This document shows positions 54,200-64,000 of a stretch of 64,000 nucleotides of DNA, one piece after another; positions within the stretch are counted from its first letter, which is position 1; each line of letters opens with the position of its first letter. Both the position numbers and the translations under genes were made by a program. Source of the stretch: Petaurus breviceps papuanus (taxonomy: Eukaryota > Chordata > Mammalia > Diprotodontia > Petauridae); the NCBI GenBank assembly GCA_028583685.1, contig JAMXIF010000022.1, positions 1,317,406 to 1,381,405 of the forward strand, read 5' to 3'. The notes beneath the pieces were generated by a model, which saw only the letters and a program-made list of their open reading frames with translations, was not told the DNA's origin and did no database searches.

Positions 54200-56735
54200 A
54201 ATCAATTAATCAATAAACATTTTCTCGAGCACCTACTATGTGCCAGGCAGGCACTCTGCTGAGTATTAGGGCTACAACAACAACAATAAAATTCCTGCCC
54301 TTAAGGAGCTCAAAATATTATAATGGGGAAAACAAATATATGCAAACAAACTATATACAGGCTAAATAGGAAAATAATTACCAGACAGAAGGTACTAGAA
54401 TTAATAGGGGTTAAGAAAGCTTTGCTATAAAAGATAGGATTTTAGTTGGGACTTAAACAAAGACATGTAAGCCAGTAGGGTAGAGCTGAGGAGGGAGAAC
54501 ATTCCAGACATGGGAAATAGCTGGAGAAAATGCCTGGAGTGTCTTGTTCATAGAACAGCAAAGAAGCCATTGTTACTAGATCAAAAGAGTACATGGTGAG
54601 CAGTAAGGTTTAAGAATACTGGAAAGGAATGGGGAGAGGACTTTGGTTATGAAGGACTTTAAACATCAGAGGATTTTGTACTTGATTGGTAGGGAACCAT
54701 GGAGAGAATGATTCTTAGGTTGCAAGCCTGAGGGACTGGGAGGGCAGCTAAGTGGTACAGTAAATAGAGAGAGCACAGGAAGTCAGGAAGAATTACATTC
54801 AAATCTAACCTTAGACACTTAGTAGCTATGTGACCCTGGGCAAGTCACTTAACCCTGTTTGCTTCAGTTTCCCCATCTGTAAAATGAGCTGGTGAAGGAA
54901 ATGGAAAATTAATATAGTATCTCTGCTAAGATAAACCTAAATGGGGTCACAAAGAGTTGGACATGACTGAAATGACTGAAGAACTATAGTTATAGGAAAG
55001 ATAGGAGGGAGGAGTGTTTAGGGAGAAAGATAATGAGTTCTGTTTCAGATATGTTTAGCATAAGATGTTTACTGGACATTGAAGATGTCTGAAAGGCAGT
55101 TGTAGATACAAGTTTGAAGGTCTATAGAGAGGTTGGGGCAGGTTAGATAGATTTGAGAATAATCAGTATAGACATAGCAATTAAATCCATGGGGGCTGAG
55201 TGAGATCACCAAGTGAAATAGTATAGAGGGAGAAAGAAAGGACCCAGGATAGAACCCTGTGGGGTATTTATGGCCAGAGGGTATGATCTGGATGAGGATC
55301 CTGCAAAGGAGACTTGGGAGGAAGAGTCATGTAGGTAGGAGGACAATCAGGAGAGAGTGGTGTCATGAAAATTTGGAGAGAAGAGAGCATCAAGGTGGAG
55401 AGGCTGTGATCCTCAGTGTCAAAAACCACAGAAGGGTCAAGGAGAATGAGAATGGAGAAAAAGATTTGGCAACTAAGATCAGTGGTAGCTTTGGAGAAAG
55501 CAGTTTTAATGGAACCATAAGGTTGGAAGCCAGATTATAACAGATTAAGGCAAAAGTAAGAGGTGAGAAAGAGGAAGTACCTATGGCCTTTTGGGGGGAG
55601 TTTAGCTATAGAGGACTGAAGAGATATAGGACAATAGCAGGGATAAAGGGGTTAAGTAAGGGTTTTTTTCAGGATGGGGGAGACATGGACATCTTTGTAG
55701 GCAGTTGGAAATTAACCTGTAGAGAGGGAGACATTAAAAATAAGTGAAAAAGTGGGGATGGCAGAAGGGATAATTTGTTGGAGGAGATGGGATGGAATAG
55801 GAAGGATCACTTGAACAAGTGGGGATTAGCCTTCATTGTGCGAGACAAGGTTAAAGGAGGATAAAGTGTCAGAATGCATCTGAGTGACAGGAGAAGGAGG
55901 AAGAGAGAATTCACAGCTAATGTCTCAATTTTTTTTTTCTATAAAATATGAGGCAAGATTCTTTTCAAAGAGTTGGGGGAGGGTAGGTATGGTAAGTATG
56001 AGGAGAGATGAAATGGTTTGGAAGAGCTGCTGTGGAGAATAGGACAGTGATTTAACAAGGGAGATATAGTAAAATTGCCTATCAGCATTGAGAGCACAAT
56101 TGAGCTTATGTAACATAAATTTGTAGTGGACTTAGTCAGAATGTTTGTGGTTTTCTCCTCCTTTGTTCAGCAGCCTATGCATAAGAGAAAAAGCAATGAA
56201 TGGTAGAAATGATCCAAGACTGAGGCTTGGCTCGGTGTAATTGGCAATGTGATAAAGAGGATAGGGATTCAAGAGAGGAAGACAGTAGAGATTTGAATTG
56301 GTTCAGCAAGGAGTCAATATGGGGAGGAGAGGAAAGTGTAGCTAGAGCAGGGGAGATGGCCTGGGAGAGATTCGAGGGGTCAAGAGGTTGGAAATCATGA
56401 TGCAGATAAAGAAAGGGTTTTATAAGAGAATACAGGAGAGGTGAAAAGCCAATGGATTATGGTCAAATAAGGGGATTTCAAGATTCTTGAATATGGAGGT
56501 GGTATATTTGTGAGTGAAGGCAAGATGAAAGGTCTGCTTATCTTTGTGAGTAGCTGAGGTGAGGTGGAGGAAAGGTGAACAGGTTGAGGATCTGAGTGGT
56601 TAGGGTGTCCAAAGGAAAATCAACATGGACGTCGAGGTCCTCTAGTATGAGTTCGTACTTTTTCCCACAAAAGTTCTTCAAATACCCAAAGACAGTGATG
56701 ATATCTATAACACTTAGAATAATTAGCATATTTTC
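54200..56735 (-). repeat. Longest L2-type LINE relic, 3' end to endonuclease region
   Basis: The reversed 3' end ('caataaacattttctcgagc', 'gtgccaggcaggcactctgc') is followed by about 2.3 kb of body. On the minus strand, 56538-56729 reads 'ILEDLDVHVDFPLDTLTTQI', like the L2 endonuclease block (L-G-D-F-N-x-H-V-D). 55925-56116 reads 'RQFYYISLVKSLSYSPQQLF', a linker typical of L2/CR1 ORF2. This copy lets me name the many shorter antisense fragments as L2. A THER1-like SINE lies at 54738-54985. Confidence 0.8.
54738..54985 (+). repeat. THER1/MON1-like CORE-SINE in the L2 relic
   Basis: 'gggcagctaagtggtacagt', 'gaccctgggcaagtcactta', 'aaaatgagctggtgaaggaa' and 'gagttggacatgactgaaat'. Confidence 0.85.
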
Positions 56736-57459
56736 AACTCACAGGACCATCCAATGGCTCCTAACATCCATGAAGTTCCCTTGTCTTCAGCTTTAGGGAG
56801 TTTATTTTGGATGAAACATTGAGTTTAGTCACCATTGTTCAGAGCCACTGTTAAGGAAAATTCCCAATATCTAGGCAGTTTGAGCTCTCCTCCTAACTTA
56901 CATTTATATCTATTTCTAGTTAAGTGCTGGCCTCTTTGTGTTTAAGGCAAAAGTGAGTTTACTGGAAACATTTGAGAAATGAAACAGCAGATTATATTAT
57001 AGTGTCTCTGGGTAAACAGATACTTGGAGGGGAATGTGGATAAAGAGCCAGTTTTTCTTGGGCCTTTCCTTAGGCCAAGTCTTCTGATGTCTGCAGAACC
57101 AATGACTCTTCTTGATATCTCCTTCCGCTACCACAGCTCAATCCTGTGAAAAAACAACAAATTTTTGTTCCTCAGGCATGTACTAGAAGGTCATACTCCA
57201 CTTCAACCTCTCTTACGAATCTTTTCTGAATTTCCTTGATGATTTATTGATGATCCCCAGAGACACGTTTCCTCAGCCTATCAGCCCACAATTCTTATTG
57301 AGTAAACCATTTACCCCATACCTTTTCTTCCTTAGACTTATTTAAACCTTCTTTGGAATTAAAGTTGAGAGTCTTACTCAAGATAACCAAAAATGGCCCT
57401 CATAATCGAATAGCAAACCAGATTTTGGTTCATGAGTCTAGTTTCCTAATATTCATATA
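56736..57459. other. No recognised feature
   Basis: Unique-looking intron 8 sequence ahead of the MIR near exon 9. Confidence 0.5.
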
Positions 57460-57670
57460 TACTTACATTTGTATGGTAAATTTATTCTTTTCAAAAGATC
57501 TTCATGTGGAGTTTTTCATTTGACCTTCAGAATATCCTTTGTGAAGTCAGTAGAAAGAGATAATTTAAAAAGGCAACTGAATTCAAGTGACTTGCCTAAG
57601 TTTCATTGCTAATTAGTAGAGTCAAGCCCGAAACCTGGATGTCCTTGTCCTAATCTAGTTCCTTTTTCTA
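57460..57670 (-). repeat. MIR SINE upstream of exon 9
   Basis: 'ttttcatttgaccttcagaa', 'caagtgacttgcctaagttt' and 'agtcaagcccgaaacctgg'. Confidence 0.7.
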
Positions 57671-57801
57671 AGATGGCCTACAAAATTGGAAAACAAGAAA
57701 CTTGTGACTGGAATGGGATGGGATTCTCATCGGATACATCCCCTCCCCACCTCCCTGCAAGCTAATGGTTTTTTTTTTCCCCTTTCATCTTTCTTCCTTA
57801 G

Positions 57802-57934
57802 TCTGAGACATCGCTGGCAATGATGGGGCATCAGTTAGCTTTGTTCAGTCTTCTTTGGAGAGACGAGAGTAAAGAAAACCAGCTCTGTGCTCGACAATGC
57901 ATTTCGCTCCTCATACAGCTCCTGACACATGAAA
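57802..57934 (+). CDS. MROH-family gene, exon 9 (133 nt, phase 0-1)
   Basis: The acceptor catctttcttccttag follows a T/C tract; the donor is GAAA|gtgagag. The exon has 44 codons, SETSLAMMGHQLALFSLLW, then RDESKENQLCARQCISLL and LTHE, plus one base. That base and the first two bases of exon 10 form AGG (Arg). The G-H-Q-L-A-L-F helix followed by an R-Q-C-I-S-L-L helix corresponds to the MROH repeat after the FEPWL segment. It follows the longest intron of the set (14050 nt). Confidence 0.9.
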
Positions 57935-57969
57935 GTGAGAGCCCTAGACTGGAAGAAATTTAAAAAGCG

Positions 57970-58150
57970 GGTTGTGGTTGTAGTCTGTTCTAACTAACTG
58001 TGTGACCCGTAAGTCTCTTACCTTTTCTCTGTGAACACTAGCTTCCTTGGTTGTCAAATGGAGATAATATTAGTCATTCTATCTTCATGACAGAAGTATT
58101 GTGATCCAATATAATGGATATGATCATGCTTTAAAAGTATTAATTGTTTG
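57970..58150 (+). repeat. MIR SINE
   Basis: 'taactaactgtgtgacccgt', 'tccttggttgtcaaatggag' and 'atgctttaaaagtatt'. Confidence 0.65.
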
Positions 58151-58479
58151 GTGGAGGGGAGAGGAGAGAACAACTTTGAATGAGTATATGTTGGCACAAA
58201 CCCTAGATGGACTGTAATAAATTTTCTGTCAGCTTCTGTGACTCATTCAGTTACTTTGGGGGACATCCAGAGTCATGGCATTTTTCATTAATGCTTTCCC
58301 ACCTGAGAGTGAGATGAAAAAAATCCAGCGACTTGGAACCATAAACAATCCATTGGAGTTCCAATATGGATGTTAGGTGACTTATTGTTGTTTGGTTTGA
58401 GGGTGAAGTGTTGGGAAGTAGAAATTAATTGTGAAGTTCAATTATTCAGGCCAGGAGAGTTGCCTGTGTGTTTCCTGAT

Positions 58480-58725
58480 CTGATAATAATAATAGCTAGC
58501 ATTTATATACAATTAGTCTCTAAGGTTTACAAAACACTTTACATGTTACCTCATTTGACCCTCACAACTACCTGGTAAGGTAGATACTAGTATTTCTATT
58601 TTCTAGATGAGGAAATGAGAGGTGTTAAATGACTTGCCCAGTCACATAGCTAGTTAGTATCTGATGCAGAACTGAGGTCTTCCAATATTCTATCCATTGA
58701 AGACTCATTCTGCTACTTGAAAGAA
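58480..58725 (-). repeat. MIR SINE, nearly complete
   Basis: 'tacaaaacactttacatgtt', 'acctcatttgaccctcacaa', 'tagatgaggaaatgagaggt' and 'gacttgcccagtcacatagc'. Confidence 0.82.
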
Positions 58726-59094
58726 AAAGCATTACAAAGTGCCTCTCCTGGGTGGGAGTAGGGAGAAGAGGTGGTGATTGGGAGAGGGAGGATTTGCTTG
58801 TTAGATTTAATCTCATAAGGATCTCTTTTGGCAGATGGGTCTTGAGAAATAGAAAGGGACAAAACTAAGTCACCAATAGGACCACCATTGAACAAGCTGT
58901 CAGAATGGGGGGAAAGTTGTAGGTGTGGATGTTTATTTTTAAAAATTTGTGTAGATTTCAGTTAACACAGAATCTCACAGCTATAAGGGATCTCAGCAGT
59001 AAAGAAGTCAAGAAAGAAGAGACCACAGAAAGAAAGAATGAAGGTTTTAAGTAAGATTAGATGCTTCTGGAGTCAGGACATCTTATTACAAAAT

Positions 59095-59310
59095 AATCTG
59101 TTTTGAGATTTGTGGCACTTTTCTCACAATAAACTTGTGAGGTAAGTAGGAGGAATATCATCTTCCCCATTTTAGTGATGATAAAACTGAGGTACAGATA
59201 ACTAGAGTGACATGCCTGATCTGCTTACCTTGTAAGCAGAGCCTAATTCAAGTTAAAATTTCCTGACTCCAACTAAAGTGATCTTGCCATCACTCCATGA
59301 TGCCCTTCAT
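59095..59310 (-). repeat. MIR SINE
   Basis: 'cacaataaacttgtgaggta', 'catcttccccattttagtga' and 'aaactgaggtacagataact'. Confidence 0.72.
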
Positions 59311-59374
59311 TATAATGAAGCACTCACTAATCTGATAACAATGCCTACTTTTGTCAAGTTGCCATTAAGATAAT

Positions 59375-60000
59375 TCTAGAATTTTAAAATTTTAGGGTTT
59401 GAAGGAAACCTTAAAGATTAGCTAGTTCAACTCTTCCATTTCACCAAGATGGAAACTCAAGAAGGAAAGTGACTTTCTTATATCCAATTGTGTTAGAATC
59501 TATAACTTAATTATTATAGACACTCTGCATTGGAAAGACTCTCAAAGGTCACCTAGCACAACCCAACCCCTAACTGAACATTGCTTAGAGTATTCCAGGA
59601 TGTGGTCATTAAGCCTTTGTCTGATGGCCACATATTGGACCCTGGTGGAAGACCTCCAGTCATGGGAAGCCTGATGCCTCCCAAGGTAGCCTATGCTAGT
59701 TTGTGATGAATAATTGTTAGGAAACTTTTCATTATTTTGATCTTAGGTATATTTGTGAAGCTTCTACCTTTAGCTCCTACATTTAACCAGAAAAAAATCC
59801 AATTCTCCTTCTATATGCTAACCCTTCAAGCATTTGAAGACAACTATTACATCATCCTAAGTCTTCACTCCAGGCTAAATATCTCAAGCTGTTTAAACAG
59901 TTTAAGTGTGGCATCCTTTCTAATAGTCCTTTCACCATCCAGTCTGTCCTGTTCAGCCTACACTTCAGTTTGCCAATGTCCTTTTTTTCAATACAGCATC
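59375..60000 (+). repeat. L3/CR1-like LINE relic
   Basis: 'attagctagttcaactcttc', 'gaagacctccagtcatggga', 'gcatttgaagacaactatta' and 'cttcactccaggctaaatat' follow the pattern of CR1/L3-type repeats ('CTAGTCCAACCCC ... CTCCAGGCTAAACAT'). Orientation is assigned by this wording only. It stops about 45 bp before exon 10. Confidence 0.55.
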
Positions 60001-60045
60001 TAAGTTCCCCAATGAAAGTGTCTCAAATGTACTTCTTTACACCAG

Positions 60046-60149
60046 GGACTGAAGAAAACCACAACTGCCTATATACATTGAAGCAACTGAAGAATTTGGA
60101 CATGAAGTTCTTGGAACAAATGAACAAAAATTGCTCCAGTCTGGTGAAG
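60046..60149 (+). CDS. MROH-family gene, exon 10 (104 nt, phase 1-0), last one in the window
   Basis: The acceptor is acttctttacaccag; the donor GTGAAG|gtaagta is near-consensus. Two bases complete the codon from exon 9. Then come 34 codons: TEENHNCLYTLKQLKNLDMK, then FLEQMNKNCSSLVK. The open donor and the absence of a stop mean more exons follow, but I found none up to position 64000. The exon sits between two relics of the same L3/CR1-like LINE type. Confidence 0.85.
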
Positions 60150-60234
60150 GTAAGTATCCCCAGGCTATGGAGCTTCAGGGAGACAAGGAGATAAGAGAAC
60201 TCTGACGTGTGGGCTCCCAGCCATACTTTCAAAG

Positions 60235-60870
60235 CATATCAAAGTTTTCATAGCATATCAAAGTTGGCAGAAACCTTAGGGTTCATCTAGTCCAACCTCC
60301 CTACCTTGACAGAGGAGGACACAGGGGCCCAGAGAAGTGCAGTGTATTGTCCAAAGTCATATATAGTGCTTGCCTTAGAATCTCAGATTTTTAAGGGACT
60401 CCAAGGGGTCAAGTATCAGCCCTTTCCTGGAGTGTGTATTCTTTTTATGACATCTCTTACATGGTGGTCATACAGATTCTTCTTGAAAACTATACTGGCT
60501 CTCAAAGTAACTCACTCTACATTTGAATAGCTTGAAGTCAATAAGTTATTTTTTATGTTGAGCTGACATCGTCCTTCCTGTCACTTCTACCCAGTGTTCC
60601 TATTCTCAGGGAGCAAGTGAACTGGTTTGCTTCCTCTTCTCCATGATAGTTATTCAGGTATTTGAAGGCAAAGAACATGTTCCCCTTTCTCCTATCTTTC
60701 CCTTCTCCAGGCTAAACATCTCCCTTTCCTTCAACTAATTCTTATATGGCATAGTTTCAAGGTTCCTTGTCATCCCTGTTAATGGCAGAGGTTGAAACTA
60801 GACTCTGGGTTATATGACTCCAAATTCAATGTTCTTTATAATTCCTCAGCTTGCTTCAGTTTCCCTATTC
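60235..60870 (+). repeat. Second L3/CR1-like relic
   Basis: 'gttcatctagtccaacctcc', 'ggtggtcatacagattcttc', 'caggtatttgaaggcaaaga' and 'ttctccaggctaaacatctc' repeat the order seen at 59375-60000. The first 110 bp could be a separate MIR-like piece. Confidence 0.55.
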
Positions 60871-60989
60871 CAATCTTCCATTCTGATTAGCAGCATTCCA
60901 TTCCTACATTAGTAGGAAGTATACCACTTTGAGTTAAGCAATTTACTCTGTGACCTGAGGCATATCTCTCAATTTTGGCTGACACAATT

Positions 60990-61930
60990 ACCAGGGGGAC
61001 AGAGCCAAGATGGCAGAGTAAAAGCAGGAACTTGCTTGAATCATCTCCAATACCTGTACAAAATTACTCTAAACAAATTTTAGAGCAATGGAACCCACAA
61101 AATGACAGAGTGAAATACATCTCCAGCTGAAGACAGCCTGGTAAGGTAAAAGGAAGGGTCTGTCGTACCAGATTGGGAGCGGAACGCAGTCCCGCATGGG
61201 TGCCAGCACAAAGGGCAGAACAGAGTGGGCCAGAGCAGGCCTCAGGGGACTGAATCACTAGCAGCTGTGGGGTTTCCAGACTTCTCAACCCATAAATGGC
61301 AAAGAGAAAGTACAGGTCAGTGAGAGAAATCCTGTTGGACCTGGATGAGAGAAGAGCTTGGTCTGGATCCTGCCCCCCCTTGCCCCCCACCCCCCAGGGC
61401 AAGAGAGGTGGTGTCAGCAATAGCAGCAGCATCTGCTACTTCCAGAGCTCCAGGACCACAGATGGTGGGGGGAGCAAGTGGCTGATCAGACAACAATTGC
61501 AGGGATCTCTTTGCTGGTACTAAGGCAGGATATGCTTGCTTTACCCTGCTTGGATTTGGGCTGCAGTCTTGGGTAGTGCTTCTGGTGTGAGGAGGAGCAT
61601 TGGTGTGGCAGGCTTGTGGTGGCTGTGGAGAGGGACTCCTGCTCACAATTCTAAGGCAGGTGTGTAGAAGTAGCTCTGACAACAGCTGTGCAAAACCCCA
61701 GAAATTTGGGACATAGCACTCTCTACTCTAGAAGCAGAGTTCTACAGTGGCAAAGATCTCAAAAGTCAAGTAATTGGCTGGAAAAATGAGCAAACAGAGG
61801 AAAAGAAATCATATTATAGAATCTCTTTGGTGACAAAGAAGATCAAAACACAATTTCCAAGGAGCAGATAAGGTCTTCAAGAGAAGGGAACAGCTGAGGT
61901 TTGAGGTTCAGAAAGTTTCTGACTGGAAGA
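60990..61930 (+). repeat. L1 5'-UTR fragment without body
   Basis: 'gggggacagagccaagatgg' opens it, then 'gtggggtttccagacttctc' and 'agatctcaaaagtcaagtaa'. It parallels 40161-40924 block by block, including 'gacttctcaacccataaat' against 'agaattatcaacacataga'. Past the ORF1 start zone it fades at about 61930; no ORF1 core, ORF2 or poly(A) follows. It is GC-richer than its surroundings. Confidence 0.75.
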
Positions 61931-62239
61931 GACAGTGAATACAAAAACACATTTAATGACTGGGGTTCATTTCTTCTCAGGTACTTGAATATTGAATGAT
62001 AAGGACTAGTGGTTCTCAGAGAACTGACTACTTCTGCCCCTTTTGTGGGAGGCAGGACTTTATTCATTGGTCTAGGCATGTGGCATCTGTAGATCTTTCC
62101 AAATTGTCTCTTGGCTCAGCCCCCACACACCAAAAACTTTTCCCTCTTTCCTTTGTGCTGCATTTTGGTGAAGTCATACTGGTACATAATGGTATTGATC
62201 ATAGGAGGAAGAAAGGAAAGGAAGGAGAGGAAAAAGAAG
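61931..62239. other. No recognised feature
   Basis: Unique-looking sequence that ends in a short GA-rich run at 62200-62250. Confidence 0.45.
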
Positions 62240-62395
62240 GTGGGGGAGAATCAAGTACTTATTTAGTACCTACTATGTCTACTAGGTACTATACTAAATG
62301 CTTTACAATTATCACCTCTTTTGGTCCTCACAATAATCCTGGGAGATAGGTAGTATTATTATCCCCATTTTACAGTTGAGGAAACTGTATTGTTT
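62240..62395 (-). repeat. MIR SINE fragment
   Basis: 'gtacctactatgtctactag', 'tttggtcctcacaataatcc' and 'ccccattttacagttgagga', broken off at the 5' side. Confidence 0.75.
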
Positions 62396-63050
62396 TATTG
62401 AAAATTCTTTACCAATACTCAAAAAAGCATGAAATCACAAGCCCAAGGTTCCGCCCATAGTTAGATAGTCCTTAGCCAATCAGTAGGCATTCACCAAACC
62501 CAGGACTTCCAGGAACATAATTAATGTGCTGAGACTGAGACCTCACCAGTCACTCATACAGGGAACTAAGTTCTTACAATACTGTTCCATTCATGTCCTC
62601 CCAGAGTGTCAATATTCAATGATTAAGGTAATTTTGACCCCAAAGTACTGTATGCTTTTCTGACCAATTTTTCTTACTCACTAATATGTTTCTGGTTGTG
62701 GCCTTTGAATCTTCTTCATTGGTCAGTTTTTATAGGACCTTTATCACTCCCTCCTTATCTGTTCATCACTAATATAGAGGTGAAGTGGATTAAAGGGCAA
62801 TCCCAGGTACAGAAACTCCTCCAATATCTTCTATTCTTTTGTCCTTAATCTTTCCATGTCTTTCTTCTGTATCCTATATCACTTCTTTATGTCTGTTTGT
62901 ATCTTCTTTCTGCATTTCTTCTTAGAGTGTGTCCCTGAATAAGGAACTCATTTTTAGAGTATCGATGACTTAATGTTTTAATCAGTCTAAAAACTATACA
63001 ATTTTCCTTTATATAGCCCCATATAAATTTGAGAGGGTGGTATTATTCTT
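62396..63050. other. No recognised feature
   Basis: 62400-62580 holds two CCAAT-like motifs ('agccaatcag') and may be an unlisted repeat. The rest is AT-rich and unassigned. Confidence 0.4.
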
Positions 63051-63199
63051 TTTTTCTTTTTTGGAGGGGGGAAGAAAGGGCAATTGGGGTTGTGACTTGC
63101 CCAAGATCACACAACTAATATCAAGTGTTCTGAGGCTGGCTTTGAACTCAGATCTCCCTTACTCCAGGGCAAGTGCTCTATTTGCTGCACCACCTAGCT
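63051..63199 (-). repeat. tRNA-derived SINE (short type)
   Basis: 'gggcaattggggttgtgact' to 'gctgcaccacctagctg'. Target duplication of about 15 bp, ggtggtattattctt / ggtggtgttattctt (63036 and 63200), with one difference. Confidence 0.88.
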
Positions 63200-63214
63200 G
63201 GTGGTGTTATTCTT

Positions 63215-63736
63215 AACATTCTTGTTTCACTTAGTTCATTCTGAATTTTGGTACTTATTATTGTAGGACCTACCCACACTTTTTAATTTATCATCCATTA
63301 CTTGCTTTACATGCACATGTCTTTAAAAAATATTTAATTTGGCTTAGGAGTGTTTGGTATATTCATATTGGGATGGTTAAAAAATTTCCCTTTTTCTATT
63401 CATAGGAAATGTCTTTTTCAGACTTCAGAATTTTGTTCTTGAGGGCTTCTTATCTCTCCTGTGTTGACTATCCTTGTACAATTTTAGATCATGTGACATT
63501 ATTTAGTTTTTCTCTGAACCCTTTGAAATTTTCTGTCTCACCATCAATGTGTCAGACTATTTCCAGTTTTCCTGTCTTTCAGTATCAAAGATTTTAAAAT
63601 GGAGTGGTCCTCTCCACCCTTCCAAGGTTTCCATTATCTACACCCCAGCAACCAGTTCCTCCTTGTTGGTGAAAATCATACCCAGAGAAGTAGTGCCCCT
63701 AATTGGTTCCTACACCTTTTGAAGGATGAAGTTATC
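63215..63736. other. No recognised feature
   Basis: AT-rich stretch; no exon-like segment with matching phase to exon 10. Confidence 0.4.
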
Positions 63737-63859
63737 TAGGGTCTATATCAGATTGCATAACATCTTGGCGAGGGGGGAGAAGAGGGAGGTAGAGAAAATT
63801 TAAAACTCAAAACCTTATGAAAGTGAATGTTGAAAACTAAATGTAAATTATATATATAT
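63737..63859 (+). mobile_element. Short 5'-truncated L1 3' end
   Basis: 'cagattgcataacatcttgg', a G-rich stretch, 'aaaactcaaaaccttatgaa' and 'gtgaatgttgaaaactaaat', ending in a TA run. A 14 bp target duplication, aggatgaagttatc, lies at 63723-63736 and 63860-63873. Confidence 0.88.
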
Positions 63860-64000
63860 AGGATGAAGTTATCATCAAGGGAAGTCAGGAAGATATATTC
63901 AGAAATGATATTCCATAGTAGACCATATCTTGACAATCACATAATTAACCGAAAGGGTTAAAGAATATACAATTGGACTATCTATGTTCAGAGACTATAA

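Noticed and set aside
55259-55540. 93-codon plus-strand frame
   Set aside because: It is antisense to the ORF2 part of the long L2 relic.

Overview
The window is mammalian, almost certainly marsupial, nuclear DNA. It is CpG-poor and AT-leaning, has no bacterial-style gene layout, and is dominated by interspersed repeats of kinds I know from marsupial genomes: tRNA-headed SINEs, THER1/MON1-like and THER2-like CORE-SINEs, MIRs, L2 and L1/HAL1 LINEs, RTE-derived SINEs and hAT-type DNA transposons. I cannot tell an American from an Australian species by eye. Repeat family names are from memory and were not checked against a library.

The one protein-coding gene I can support lies on the + strand. 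Ten exons between 14664 and 60149 each have an AG acceptor and a GT donor. They join with matching phases at every junction into 1161 nt, or 387 codons, of uninterrupted HEAT-like repeat protein. The peptide belongs to the maestro heat-like repeat (MROH) family. I could not settle which paralogue it is (MROH2A/2B, 5, 7 or 9 type). Both ends of the gene lie outside this set: exon 1 here begins in mid-protein and exon 10 ends on an open donor. A further possible 5' exon sits at 7432-7524. The introns range from 892 to 14050 nt.

Layout: 1-14663 is upstream intron or flank, packed with L2, THER, MIR and SINE copies, two hAT-like elements, a palindromic MITE and one unexplained minus-strand ORF. 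14664-25064 carries exons 1-4. 25065-34371 is a 9.3 kb intron with an old, internally deleted L1. 34372-38766 carries exons 5-7 with a 1.8 kb LTR-like fossil between exons 6 and 7. 38767-43646 is an intron nearly filled by an L1/HAL1 insertion whose target duplication ends 38 bp before exon 8. 43752-57801 is a 14 kb intron with a solo-LTR-like fossil, L1, RTE-like and L2 relics and a 219 bp TAC repeat. Exons 9 and 10 follow, then L1 5'-UTR sequence and mixed repeats to the end.

I found no RNA genes, CRISPR arrays, operons or novel multi-gene system. The points of interest are the MROH exon chain, several precisely dated nested insertions, repeats lying very close to splice sites, and two LTR-like fossils.
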